Shown here: positions 8,751 to 17,676 of the stretch, one piece after another
How positions within the stretch are numbered: the first letter of the stretch is position 1
How the letters are laid out: each line of letters begins with the position of its first letter
Translations under genes and position numbers: made by a program
Notes under the pieces: generated by a model
The model's database searches: none
What the model was told of the DNA's origin: nothing
Seen by the model: only the letters and a program-made list of their open reading frames with translations
Assembly (NCBI RefSeq): GCF_001905545.1
Contig: NZ_LIPD01000025.1
Span: forward strand, 25,308-89,307
Direction: 5' to 3'
DNA: 64,000 bases
DNA from: Streptomyces sp. CB02056
GTDB lineage: Bacteria > Actinomycetota > Actinomycetes > Streptomycetales > Streptomycetaceae

Positions 8751-9596
8751 GTGATCGATTGGTTCCACGGGGCCGTCCTCGGCCTGATCCAGGGGCTCAC
8801 CGAGTTCCTGCCGGTCTCCTCCAGCGCCCACCTGCGGGTCTTCTCGGCCCTGCTCGGCTGGGACGACCCGGGTGCGGCCTTCACGGCCGTCACCCAGCTC
8901 GGCACCGAGACGGCGGTGCTGATCTACTTCCGCCGGGACATCGCCTCGATCATCAAGACCTGGGCACTGTCCCTGTTCCGGCCGGCGCTGCGCTCGGACC
9001 CGGACGCGCGGATGGGCTGGTTCGTGATCATCGGCACCCTGCCGATCGGCATCCTGGGCAAGCTGTTCCAGGACACCATCGAGACCCACCTGCGCGACCT
9101 GCGGATCATCGGCACCACGCTGATCGTCTTCGGCCTGATCCTGGCCTTCGCCGACCGCACCCGGGCCGTCCGCCACGCCCGTCCGATCACCGACCTCACG
9201 CTGCCGCACGCGGGTGTCTACGGCTTCGCCCAGGCACTGGCGCTGATCCCGGGCGTCTCCCGTTCCGGCGGCACGATCAGCGCGGGTCTGCTGCTCGGCT
9301 ACAGCCGGGAGGCGGCGGCCCGCTACTCCTTCCTGCTCGCCATCCCGGCGGTGCTCGCCTCCGGGGCGCTGGAGCTGTTCAAGATCGGCGAGGGACCGGC
9401 CCCGGCCTGGGGGCCGACCATCCTGGCCACCGTGATCGCCTTCCTGGTCGGCTACGCGGCGATCGCCTGGTTCCTGAAGTACATCTCGACGCACAGCTTC
9501 CTGCCGTTCGTCGTCTACCGGGTGCTGCTCGGCATTCTGATCATCGGACTGGTTGTCGGCGGCGTCCTGACTCCGGACGCGGGCGCGGTGAAGTAG
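8751..9596 (+). CDS. uppP: undecaprenyl-diphosphate phosphatase
   Basis: UppP (BacA) dephosphorylates undecaprenyl diphosphate to recycle the lipid carrier for peptidoglycan and wall polymers, and confers bacitracin tolerance. The 281-residue polytopic protein has both signatures: QGLTEFLPVSSSAHL with Q14-xxx-E18, and PGVSRSGGT later. Six to eight hydrophobic segments are evident. It starts at GTG 8751; this GTG overlaps the stop of a 16-codon ORF (8704-8754), so it may be translationally coupled to a leader. It ends before a strong bidirectional terminator. Confidence 0.95.
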   Translation: MIDWFHGAVLGLIQGLTEFLPVSSSAHLRVFSALLGWDDPGAAFTAVTQLGTETAVLIYFRRDIASIIKTWALSLFRPALRSDPDARMGWFVIIGTLPIGILGKLFQDTIETHLRDLRIIGTTLIVFGLILAFADRTRAVRHARPITDLTLPHAGVYGFAQALALIPGVSRSGGTISAGLLLGYSREAAARYSFLLAIPAVLASGALELFKIGEGPAPAWGPTILATVIAFLVGYAAIAWFLKYISTHSFLPFVVYRVLLGILIIGLVVGGVLTPDAGAVK

Positions 9597-9631
9597 AACC
9601 GGGTTCCACAAACCAGGACCCGCGGAAACGA

Positions 9632-9666
9632 GTGGGCCGGGACACCGACACGGTGTCCCGGCCCAC
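9632..9666. terminator. bidirectional terminator hairpin
   Basis: A perfect inverted repeat with 16-bp arms (GTGGGCCGGGACACCG and complement) and a 3-nt loop, between the convergent uppP and HEAT-repeat genes. There is no T-run, as usual in actinomycetes. Confidence 0.9.
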
Positions 9667-9681
9667 CGAACGTTGTGGACC

Positions 9682-11193
9682 CTAACGCCCGAACTCCCGG
9701 GCGGCGGTCAGTCGGCCGCGTACGGCGGCGTGGACCTCGGCCTCCTCGGCCGGGTCGGCGGCGAGCCTGCGCAACCGCTCCAGCACACGCGCGTCGCCCG
9801 TGGTGGCGACATGGCGCGCGGCGAGCTCACGCGTGGACTCCTCGCAGTCCCAGAGGCACTCGACGGCGGGCCCCTCGGGAAAGTGCACGTCGGTCGCGGC
9901 CAGCGCCTGGGCGGCGCGTCCGCGCAGCTCGGAGGAGGCGGCCTCCCCGTAGACGTGGCGCAGGACCGGGACGGCGTCGGCGGCGGCCAGCCGCCCCGCA
10001 CCGTCGACCAGCGACCCGAGCCCGGTACCGCTGACCCCGCGCACGGAGATCCAGCGGCGCAGCCCGGCCACCACCAGCGGCGCGTCGGCCGGTTCCCCGG
10101 CGTCGGCGAGCAGCTGGACGGCGGCCTCGCCGAGCGCGCTGTCGGCGCCGCCGCTGGCCGGGTCGGCCCAGCGTCGCGCGTGCGTCAGCACCTCGGGGCC
10201 GCGCATCCGGCCGAGCAGCTCCAGGGCGGCCCGGACGATCCGGTCGTCCACGTCCGCGGCGGCGGCCTCGATCAGTTCGACGGCGGCCGGGTCGCGCTGT
10301 TCCACCAAGTGGCGCAGGGCGGCCCGGCGGGCGCCGGGCAGGCCGTCGCGGGCCGCCTCCAGCAGCAGCGGACGGTCCTCCGGCCGGACGACGGCGGTCA
10401 GGCAGCGGGCGGCCGCAGCGGCGCGGCGGTCCACCGCGTCGGGGCCGGACGGCGAGTCGGGGCCGCGCGCGGGCTCCGGGCGGGCGTCGGGCCGGCCGAG
10501 GAAGGCGCCGGCGCCGAGGCCGCCGAGCTCGCCCTGGTCGGCCCAGGCCAGCACGTCGGCGGTGGACCAGCCGGGGGTGACCCCGCTGCGGTTGATCTGG
10601 CGCTGCCACAGGTCGAAGGGTGACTGCTCGCTGGCCGCCGCCACTCTGGGGTGGTAGGCCGCCCAGAGCCGCCAGGGCCGGGGCTCGTACGCGTTGCGGA
10701 TGAACTCGCGCAGCTCGGCGTCGCCCTCGGGGCCCGGCTCGAAGTGGTCCAGTACGGCGGTGCCGAGCAGCAGCAGGCCGCGGTCGTCGTCGCGCAGGGC
10801 CAGCTCGTCGAGGGCCCACGCCCAGTTGGCGCCGGTGGCGGCGTACTCGCGCAGCATCAGCAGCGCGTCGCGCCGGCCGTACGCGGCGAGGTGGCCCAGG
10901 ACGGAAAGGGCGAGGCCGGTGCGGCTCTCGTCGTCGGTGACCAGGTCCTCGGCGGAGTGGAGGTGGTCCTCGATGCCCTCGAGGGGGGCTTCCAGGTCCA
11001 TGTAGATGCGCGCGTAGTAGAGGGAGCGGCTCTCGACCTGCCAGTCGGCTCGCGGGTCCCTGGTGACGCACTCCTCCAGCGCGGCGATGGCCTCGGCACG
11101 GTCGGCGGCCAGCGCGTGGAGCTGCCCGTCACCACGGCCTCGCTGAAGGAGGCCTAGGAGGCTGGCACTGGGTGCTATCACTGGCTCGAACAT
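9682..11193 (-). CDS. HEAT-repeat protein
   Basis: A 503-residue soluble protein. The C-terminal ~250 residues form repeated helical pairs of the HEAT/PBS-lyase type, with recurring patterns such as ALRHLVEQRDPAAVELI, AALELLGRMRGPEVL and AVQLLADAGEPADAPLV. The N-terminal half has other helices and no recognisable domain. HEAT proteins usually mediate protein-protein contacts; partner unknown. The start at 11193 (MFEPVIAPSA) is preferred over an upstream GTG extension of low complexity. It converges on uppP across a shared terminator. Confidence 0.75.
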   Translation of the reverse strand: MFEPVIAPSASLLGLLQRGRGDGQLHALAADRAEAIAALEECVTRDPRADWQVESRSLYYARIYMDLEAPLEGIEDHLHSAEDLVTDDESRTGLALSVLGHLAAYGRRDALLMLREYAATGANWAWALDELALRDDDRGLLLLGTAVLDHFEPGPEGDAELREFIRNAYEPRPWRLWAAYHPRVAAASEQSPFDLWQRQINRSGVTPGWSTADVLAWADQGELGGLGAGAFLGRPDARPEPARGPDSPSGPDAVDRRAAAAARCLTAVVRPEDRPLLLEAARDGLPGARRAALRHLVEQRDPAAVELIEAAAADVDDRIVRAALELLGRMRGPEVLTHARRWADPASGGADSALGEAAVQLLADAGEPADAPLVVAGLRRWISVRGVSGTGLGSLVDGAGRLAAADAVPVLRHVYGEAASSELRGRAAQALAATDVHFPEGPAVECLWDCEESTRELAARHVATTGDARVLERLRRLAADPAEEAEVHAAVRGRLTAAREFGR

Positions 11194-11350
11194 GAGGTCA
11201 GCATCCGTTGCGGCGGTCGGAGTGGCAACGGGATTTCCGTCGCCGGGGTCTCTGGTCGGTACTGCGGTGGGCGCCCGGGCGCCGGAATCACCGAAGGTTA
11301 CCGCCTCGGGCCCCCGTCCGCACACAGGGCGACGACGGCTCCGGCCACAG

Positions 11351-11436
11351 TGGCATATGCCAGCGGAAATTTTGCCCGCGTTCTGTCGAAATCACCCACA
11401 GGGGTGACAACGCTGTGCGACAGTCTTCTCACTGTC
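11351..11436 (+). promoter_or_regulatory. two dyads upstream of the PAS-like gene
   Basis: The 290-bp divergent gap contains the perfect palindrome TGGCATATGCCA (11351-11362) and, 57 bp further on, GACAGT-CTTCTC-ACTGTC (11419-11436). Both are candidate operators; no promoter hexamers are clear. Confidence 0.4.
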
Positions 11437-11483
11437 CGAACGGCCCGCACACCGCGGGCCGTGTACCGAGCGATAGGTCCGCC

Positions 11484-12074
11484 ATGAACATGCCATTAGG
11501 CGCCACCCGCCCGCCGGGAGCCGCCCACGTGGACGGCGCCCCGGCGGGCGGGGGCGGCACGGCGAGCACCGGGAGCGGCACGGCGAACGGCGTCACGGTC
11601 GGCGCCGGCGGCCCGGGCGGACACGGCACGGGCGACGGTACGGGCGACGCCGACAGCGGAACGGACGGCAGAGTGGACGGCACGGCCCAGGAGCCGACCG
11701 GCCCGTACCTCGGCGCCGGCGGCGACCACGACGCGATCACCGACGACGGCCCGATCGGCTCCGCCGAGTGGGACCTGCTGACCGACGGGATCCAGTGGAG
11801 CCCGGAGGCCTACCTCCTCCTCGGTTGCGAGCCGGGCCACGGCCCGCTCAGCCTCGACCGGCTGCCCGACCGCCTCCCCGAGGCGGACCGGCCGCTGCTG
11901 CGGCGGATGATGACCGACGCCCTGGTGCACGGCCGCTGCGCCGCCGGCACCCTGCGGGTCCGCCGGCCCGACGGGCGCTACGACGGCGTCGAGTGCGCGG
12001 GCGAGCCCGTCCTCGGCACCGACGGCACGGTCGTCGCGCTGCGCATGCTGCTCCGCCCGGCCCCGCCGCACTGA
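11484..12074 (+). CDS. PAS-like domain protein with Gly-rich N-terminus
   Basis: A 196-residue protein. The first ~75 residues are a Gly/Thr/Asp-rich disordered stretch (repeats such as GTGDGTGDADSGTDG). The C-terminal ~110 residues resemble a PAS_3-type fold: an ITDDGPIGSAEWDLLTDGIQWSPEAYLLLG-like start and a final strand containing LRVRRPDGRYDGVE and VVALRMLLRP. There is no output domain, so it is a stand-alone sensor or a degenerate PAS module. ATG 11484 avoids an implausible upstream extension. Confidence 0.6.
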   Translation: MNMPLGATRPPGAAHVDGAPAGGGGTASTGSGTANGVTVGAGGPGGHGTGDGTGDADSGTDGRVDGTAQEPTGPYLGAGGDHDAITDDGPIGSAEWDLLTDGIQWSPEAYLLLGCEPGHGPLSLDRLPDRLPEADRPLLRRMMTDALVHGRCAAGTLRVRRPDGRYDGVECAGEPVLGTDGTVVALRMLLRPAPPH

Positions 12075-12150
12075 GCCCCCGAGCCCACAACCCCCGCCCC
12101 GCCGTACCGCGCCCGACGGCCCGGCCCGGGCCCGTACGTCCGCGGGCCCG

Positions 12151-13632
12151 TCAGGTCAGCCGGCGCCGGTTCTTGGCGTCCGCCGCCCGCAGCGCCCGGC
12201 CCAGCTCCTCCCGCAGCTCGTCCACCACGGGCAGCCCCCGGTACTGCGCGGTCAGCCGGTACATCTCGCGCAGCCGGTCCCAGGTCCGGTGCGAGGAGTT
12301 CTGGCCGATCAGGTTCATCACCATCTTGGCCTGGAACCGCGCCGCGTCCGGCTCGCCGGTGAGCAGGTGCACCGAGGCCAGGGTGATCCGGTCGAACAGC
12401 GCCGACCGCAGCTGCCCGGTCCCCTCCCGCAGGGTGATCACCCGCTCCGCGTGCCGGCGGGCCTCGGGGGCCGCCCCCGGGTCGTGCTCGGAGAGCGTGC
12501 GCAGCACCAGGGCCTGCATGCCGCGCAGTTCGGCCTCGTCGAACACCTGCATCCACGAGGGCGGTGGCTCCGGTGCCTCCTCGGTGAACAGGTCCTCGGC
12601 CTCCCCGAGCAGCCGGTAGGTGTCCTGGGAGTGCCCGATCGAGGCGTGCGCCCACGCCTCGACGGTGTTGAGCATGGCGCGCGTTCTGGGCAGCAGCCGT
12701 CCGCCGGCCGCCTTGGCCGCCGACATCAGGTCCAGCGCCTCGTCGGCCCGGCCCAGGTGCACCATCTGCCGCGCGGCCCGGGAGATCGCCTCGCCGGCCC
12801 GTGGCCGGTCGCCGGCCTCCTTGGCCGCGTCGGCCGCGATCATGAAGTACTTCTGGGCGGTGGGCTCCAGCCCCACGTCGTGCGACATCCAGCCCGCCAG
12901 CACCGCCAGGTTGGCCGCGACCAGCCACAGCCGCTGCTCCACCGCGGTTGCGTGCCGGTGCGTCAACAGGCCGCCGACCTCGTTCAGTTGACCGACCACC
13001 GCCTTGCGCTGCAACCCGCCGCCGCGGGCCGCGTCCCAGGCCCGGAACACCTGTACCGAGTGCTCCAGCGACTCCACCTCGTCGAGCCCGACCGGGCCCG
13101 CGTCGTACACGTCCGCCGCCGGGTGCGCTCCGCCCCCGGCGACCGCCTGTCGCGGCCCTGGGACGGAGGCCGCGTACGCGACCGCGTCCCCGCCCAGCCA
13201 GCCCTTCAGCGAGTCGGCGATGACCGCCCCGGCCGTGAGCGCCGCTCCGGCGCCCACCAATCCACGTCGGTTCAGCATGAGGTCCATTCCCGTGAACTCG
13301 GTGAGGACCGCGGCTGTTCGATCCGGCGACCATGGCACTGCTGCGGACGCGTCCGCTCCGGACCTGGTGGGCCGGTGTCGTTCCAGACCGAGGTCCTCAG
13401 TGGTGACGACACGGCCGAGCCGCTCCGTGAACACGGCCGCCAGCACCCTCGGCACCGGATCGCGCGGGATCTCCCCCTGCTCGATCCAACGCCGTACCCT
13501 CGACGTGTCGGTGGACAGCTGCAGCTGCCCCATCGCGGCACCCCGACGGTTGACCAGCCGCGCCAGCTCGCCCTTCGACCATCCGGTCAGGACGAACAGG
13601 TCGGCCAGTCGGGTGTTGGGTTCCCTGCTCAA
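12151..13632 (-). CDS. NsdA/NsdB-type TPR regulator
   Basis: A 493-residue protein of the Streptomyces NsdA/NsdB family; these named members repress development and antibiotic production in S. coelicolor. The N-terminus has an HTH-like region (SREPNTRLADLFVLTGWSKG, then VRRWIEQGEIPRDPVPRV). A hydrophobic segment near residue 130 follows, and the C-terminal 300 residues are TPR-like helices. TTG 13632 gives the family start and has GGGGG upstream; the longer ORF would run into the divergent gene. Which paralogue it is cannot be settled here. It is divergent from an APH-fold kinase. Confidence 0.8.
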   Translation of the reverse strand: MSREPNTRLADLFVLTGWSKGELARLVNRRGAAMGQLQLSTDTSRVRRWIEQGEIPRDPVPRVLAAVFTERLGRVVTTEDLGLERHRPTRSGADASAAVPWSPDRTAAVLTEFTGMDLMLNRRGLVGAGAALTAGAVIADSLKGWLGGDAVAYAASVPGPRQAVAGGGAHPAADVYDAGPVGLDEVESLEHSVQVFRAWDAARGGGLQRKAVVGQLNEVGGLLTHRHATAVEQRLWLVAANLAVLAGWMSHDVGLEPTAQKYFMIAADAAKEAGDRPRAGEAISRAARQMVHLGRADEALDLMSAAKAAGGRLLPRTRAMLNTVEAWAHASIGHSQDTYRLLGEAEDLFTEEAPEPPPSWMQVFDEAELRGMQALVLRTLSEHDPGAAPEARRHAERVITLREGTGQLRSALFDRITLASVHLLTGEPDAARFQAKMVMNLIGQNSSHRTWDRLREMYRLTAQYRGLPVVDELREELGRALRAADAKNRRRLT

Positions 13633-14156
13633 CGAAGCCCCCAGGTTCCTCGGCTGATCCGAGGCTAGAGGCTCGGGCAAGTGCCGGGCGAGCATTCGCC
13701 ACCGTTCGCCAGGGCCCGCCAGACTACTAAGCCAGTGCCCGACGGGTGTGTTGTAGGGGTGCGCCACCTCGCCCCCCGGGTCGGGCGGTGTCCCACCAGC
13801 GTCGGGGCTGTCCCCCGACGGTGGCACGGGGCGCTCCCGGTCCTCACCCGAGGGGGTGGCGCGGCCGGGTGGCGCGGGAGCGCCGGGCACGGCCACGGCA
13901 GTCCGGCCGACCGCATTCCCCAGGGTGCGGACGGCCGGAGCACCGCCGACCAGGGGTTCCTGACCCCGCGTCCGTGCCCGGCGCCCGCGCACCACCGACC
14001 GCACCGCTACGGGGTACCGCGCGGAGCAGCGCACCGCACGACGTACCGCACCACCCGCAGGGCCGCCGTCACGCCAGGAAGCACACGGCACCGGCCCTCC
14101 CCCGCCCCCGCGGGGCAAGCACCCGCCGACGGACCGGAAGGGACCTCCCTCAGCCC
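13633..14156. other. divergent promoter region, no gene seen
   Basis: A 524-bp gap between the NsdA/NsdB-type regulator and the phosphotransferase. Frames through it are Arg/Pro-rich and unconvincing. It must hold both promoters; a TAGTAGTCT stretch on the minus strand near 13722-13733 is a possible -10 region for the regulator. No strong dyad was found. Confidence 0.5.
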
Positions 14157-15401
14157 ATGTACTCCTCAGCGACGACCCCCACGCCCACCGCGACCCGCCC
14201 AGCGCTGCGCCCCCCCACCGCAGCCGCCGGCCGCACCGGCCCCAGGGCCGTGCCCCCGGCGAGCCGTCCCGCGGTCCCGCGCGGCGCCGAGGGCCGGGCC
14301 ACGGACACCCGGGTCGTCCCGACCGGCCGTACGGCGCTGGGCCCCGCCGGCCGTACCGCACTGGGCCTGCGGGCCCCCGAGACCGCCCTGCCGGGCGGCG
14401 GCCGGATGCCGCTGGCCCGGCAGGCCGACGGCCAGGTGCTGCGGGCCCGGCGGCCCGGCCTGCCCGTCGGCGGCGGCCCGGAGCGGATCGACCCGTCGGC
14501 GCTCCAGACCCCGGCGGTCCGGGCGGCGCTCGCGGGCGTCTCGCGGATATGTCCCGCGTTCACCCCGCGCCAGGTCCTGCGCGAGGGCAGCCGCCACATC
14601 CTGGTGGCGGGCACCATCGGGCGGGCTCCAGTGGTCGCCAAGTGCCTGGCGCCGCAGGCGGTGCGGAGTGAGTACTTCGAGCAGCTGGTGGCCGACTTCC
14701 ACCACGAGGTGGCGGTCTACCGGGCGTTCGTCCGGCACCGTCCGCCGGTGCGGCTGCCCCGGCTGGTGGCGGCCGACCACGACCGGTGCGTGCTGGTCAT
14801 GGAGCGCGTCCCGGGGCGCCCGGCGGCCCGCGAGCGCCACCCGGTCAACGCGCCCACCCCGGGCGAGGTGCGGGCGCTGCTCACCGCGGTCCGCACGCTG
14901 AACCTGTGGCGGCCGCCGACCGACGTCTTCCAGCCGCGCCTGGACTACCAGTTGGAGATCTCCCGCTACCACTCGGTGGGCCAGCTCACCGACCGGGACG
15001 CCGGCGACCTCCGCGGCCTGCTGCACGGCCTCGGCAGCACCCCGCTCCAGCTCTGCCACGGCGACGCCCTGCTCAGCAACATGCTGCTGGCGCCGTCCGG
15101 GCCGGTGCTGGTCGACTGGGAGCAGGCCGGCTGGTACCTGCCCGGCTACGACCTGGCGGTGCTCTGGAGCGTCCTGTCCGGGGACACCGCGGCACGCCGC
15201 CAGATCAGCCAACTCGCCCAGAGCGGCGGCACGCTGGCCCGGGACGCGTTCCTGGTGAACCTGGTGCTGGTGCTGATGCGGGAGATCCGGCTGTACGACG
15301 TGCCGGGCGCCGGCGAGGAGCAGCGGATCATGATCCGCCGGCTCTACGACGACGCGGCGCTCGCCCGCCGGGCCGTCCGCGCCGCGGTCGGGACCCGCTG
15401 A
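14157..15401 (+). CDS. aminoglycoside-phosphotransferase-fold kinase
   Basis: A 414-residue protein. Residues 1-105 are a low-complexity Ala/Pro/Arg/Thr region; the rest is an APH/choline-kinase-like fold with the Brenner loop LCHGDALLSNMLL (catalytic Asp and Asn) and the metal-binding DWEQAGWYLPGYDLA. Such enzymes phosphorylate small hydroxylated substrates or proteins; the substrate is unknown and there is no evidence for drug resistance. ATG 14157 follows a GGAAGGGA stretch. Head-to-head placement with the NsdA/NsdB-type regulator suggests a functional pair. Confidence 0.8.
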   Translation: MYSSATTPTPTATRPALRPPTAAAGRTGPRAVPPASRPAVPRGAEGRATDTRVVPTGRTALGPAGRTALGLRAPETALPGGGRMPLARQADGQVLRARRPGLPVGGGPERIDPSALQTPAVRAALAGVSRICPAFTPRQVLREGSRHILVAGTIGRAPVVAKCLAPQAVRSEYFEQLVADFHHEVAVYRAFVRHRPPVRLPRLVAADHDRCVLVMERVPGRPAARERHPVNAPTPGEVRALLTAVRTLNLWRPPTDVFQPRLDYQLEISRYHSVGQLTDRDAGDLRGLLHGLGSTPLQLCHGDALLSNMLLAPSGPVLVDWEQAGWYLPGYDLAVLWSVLSGDTAARRQISQLAQSGGTLARDAFLVNLVLVLMREIRLYDVPGAGEEQRIMIRRLYDDAALARRAVRAAVGTR

Positions 15402-15466
15402 GCCACCTCCGCGGCCCGTCGGACCACCGTCAGGACCCGCCGGGCCCGGGAGTTCGACGACGGGCC

Positions 15467-16849
15467 CTACGGCCGGGCGCCCCGCTCCAGGGCGGCCCGG
15501 CCGGCGGCCTCCAGGACGGTCTCGTCGGGGGCCAGGTGCACCCGGCTGCTGAGCACGTCCCGCAGGTAGCGCTCCAGCGGGTGACGCCGGCTCAGGCCGG
15601 GGTTGCCGGTGAGGGCGACGGCCTGCTGGACCACTGCCGTCGCGGCCCGGGTGGCCAGCAGGTGGGCCGGACCGGTCCGGGCAACGGCCTCCTGGTCGCC
15701 CCGGTCCACCCGGGAGGCCAGGCCCTCGACCAGTTCCTCGGCCCCGATCAACTGGGCCTCGATCTCGCCGAGGGCGGTCCGGTAGCGGGGCAGGGTGCCG
15801 AGCGGCTCGGTCAGATTGGCCGGGGTGCGCTGGTTGAGGAAGCGGATCAGCCACGCCTCGGCGGCCCGGGCGACCCCGATCGCCACGGCGGAGAGGGCCA
15901 GGTCGTGCCAGGCCGACGAGAGATCGGCGTCAGCGTCGGCACTCTGACGGGCCGTCCGGCGACCGTTCGTCAGGCCGAGCGCGAGGTCGCCCGGCACCCG
16001 GACCCCGTCCAGCACCACGTCGTGGCTGGCGCTGGCCCGCAGCCCGAGCTGGTCCCAGGTCGGGTCGATCTCCAGGCCCTCGCTCTCGCCGCGGACCAGG
16101 AAGGTGCCGATCCGCGGCTCCTCCTCGTCGGTCCGGGCGGTCACCGCCATCCAGGCGAGCGCCTCGGCTCCGGTGCAGTACGTCTTCCGGCCCGTCAGCA
16201 GCCAGCCGTCACCGTCCCGTCGGGCGACCGTGCCGGGCAGCTCGCCCGCCCCGGCACCGGGCTCCGCCCGCAGCGTGTTGACCAGCGCCGGGCCGCGCCG
16301 GGACTCGGTGAGCAGCCGCCGGTAGCCCGCCGTCGGCCAGTCGGCCCGGCGGGCCTGCTCGGCGTGCTGGAGCAGGGTGAAGGCGGTGACCACGGCCACC
16401 GAGGCGTCGCCGCGGCCGAGTCGGGACAGTGCCCGGACGGTGTCGGCGAGCGTTCCGCCCGGACCGCCGTACCGCTCGGAGACGGTGAGGGTGAGCAGTC
16501 CGGCCTCGTGGACGGCCTCGATCCCCTGGTACGGGAAGGTCGCGTCGCGGTCGTGCTCCTCGGCGCGGGCGGCCAGCAGGTCGACCACCCGGGGCAGTCC
16601 GGCGAGGGCGGTCTCGACCGCGCTCCGGTCGGGTGCCGCGCCGCCGGGGGCCGAACTTGTGGGTGTGGAACCAGTGGATTCGAGATGGCCGGAACCCGTC
16701 GGTTCGGAACCCGCCGGCGGAGCGGCGGTCCGCGAACGGCGTCCGGCGGACGCGCTCCTGGGCGAACGGTTGTCGGCGGGGCGGTCGTCGGACGCGTGGT
16801 CCTCGGACGAACGCTCGGCGGTCGAACGGTTGGCGGCGCGAGTGGTCAT
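15467..16849 (-). CDS. acyl-CoA dehydrogenase-like flavoprotein
   Basis: A 460-residue protein of the acyl-CoA dehydrogenase superfamily: a helical N-domain (about 75-190), beta-domain with GRKTYCTGAE, and helical C-domain ending in LERYLRDVLSSRVHLAPDE. The usual catalytic Glu context (YEG) of the short/medium-chain enzymes is absent; the HPLERYLRDV end is closer to flavin-dependent monooxygenases of the DszC/SfnB group, so the reaction may be oxygenation rather than beta-oxidation. The first 70 residues are Ser/Arg/Asp low-complexity, encoded by repeated CGAACG-type motifs; a later start is possible. Confidence 0.75.
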   Translation of the reverse strand: MTTRAANRSTAERSSEDHASDDRPADNRSPRSASAGRRSRTAAPPAGSEPTGSGHLESTGSTPTSSAPGGAAPDRSAVETALAGLPRVVDLLAARAEEHDRDATFPYQGIEAVHEAGLLTLTVSERYGGPGGTLADTVRALSRLGRGDASVAVVTAFTLLQHAEQARRADWPTAGYRRLLTESRRGPALVNTLRAEPGAGAGELPGTVARRDGDGWLLTGRKTYCTGAEALAWMAVTARTDEEEPRIGTFLVRGESEGLEIDPTWDQLGLRASASHDVVLDGVRVPGDLALGLTNGRRTARQSADADADLSSAWHDLALSAVAIGVARAAEAWLIRFLNQRTPANLTEPLGTLPRYRTALGEIEAQLIGAEELVEGLASRVDRGDQEAVARTGPAHLLATRAATAVVQQAVALTGNPGLSRRHPLERYLRDVLSSRVHLAPDETVLEAAGRAALERGARP

Positions 16850-17181
16850 GATGCTGTGCCTCCGGGCGGCAGCGTGGGCTCGGCAGGTGCGGGCGGCACG
16901 CCGTACGGGCGCGCGGTGGCGATCGGCGGCCCCGGAGGCCGGCTCACGGCCCGCCCCTGGTCCCGGCGCCGACCGGACACCCGGCCGATCGCCCGCCGCC
17001 GGGGGACGAATCCCCCCTCAGCGGCCCGGACACGCCGCGCTGGCGGTGCGCCGCAGGTCCAGATGCCTGCGACGGGTCAGCAGCGGAAGGCGGCACGGCA
17101 TGTTCGCGACTGTACGAACCGTTGATCGATACCGTCAAGCAGCGTCCGACCCCCGGGCGGAGCCGGCCGGCCCCGGCGGGA
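16850..17181. other. intergenic region with weak hairpin
   Basis: About 330 bp between two minus-strand genes, without a convincing frame. A short GGGGGA-CGAA-TCCCCC hairpin lies at 17001-17016 and could terminate transcripts from the 164-residue gene's neighbour region; otherwise nothing specific is seen. Confidence 0.4.
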
Positions 17182-17676
17182 TCAGCCCTGCTGGAACATG
17201 TCCGCGGGGAGCGGCTTCAGCAGCTGATACAGGTCGTCCGAAATCGGTCGGTCCCAGGACGCGACGGTGACCAGGACGCCGTCGCTGCGGCCGAACTGGG
17301 CGCAGAACACGCGCTCCTCGCTGACCTTGACCTTCTTCACGATCAGCAGGTCGTCCCCGAGCATCACCGGGAAGTCCTCGGCCGAGACGAACTCGACCGG
17401 CTCGTCGTTCTCCAGCGCCGCGAGCAGCTGCCGCACCTCGAAGGGCACCTCGTCGCCGGTCTCCCGGGCGGGCGAACCCTCGGGGAGGTTGCCGATGAAC
17501 ATCGCCGGACCTCTGCCGCCGAACAGGTCGTAGCGCAGGAAAATCCCCTGGCAGGAGCCGTCCGGGCCGGTCATCATGGCCGCACCGAAGTCACCGGGCC
17601 AGTCGCCCGGGTCCATCGCGAGCACGTCGAAGTCCGGGCCGGCGGGCTGTCCGGAGCGACGGCGGAGAAAAGACAT
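17182..17676 (-). CDS. conserved hypothetical protein (164 aa)
   Basis: A 164-residue acidic cytoplasmic protein without signal peptide or membrane segments. The start at 17676 (MSFLRRRSGQ) follows a typical spacing; the longer ORF adds unlikely residues. Recognisable stretches are DFDVLAMDPGDWPG near the N-terminus, GIFLRYDLFGGRGPAM, and FGRSDGVLVTVASWDRPIS near the end. I believe it belongs to a family confined to actinomycetes but cannot name a domain or function. The next 760 bp upstream hold no clear gene. Confidence 0.75.
   Translation of the reverse strand: MSFLRRRSGQPAGPDFDVLAMDPGDWPGDFGAAMMTGPDGSCQGIFLRYDLFGGRGPAMFIGNLPEGSPARETGDEVPFEVRQLLAALENDEPVEFVSAEDFPVMLGDDLLIVKKVKVSEERVFCAQFGRSDGVLVTVASWDRPISDDLYQLLKPLPADMFQQG

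Noticed and set aside
16377..17270. 297-codon ORF on the plus strand opposite the acyl-CoA-dehydrogenase-like gene
   Set aside because: It is an antisense shadow of the minus-strand gene, without start signal or plausible domains.
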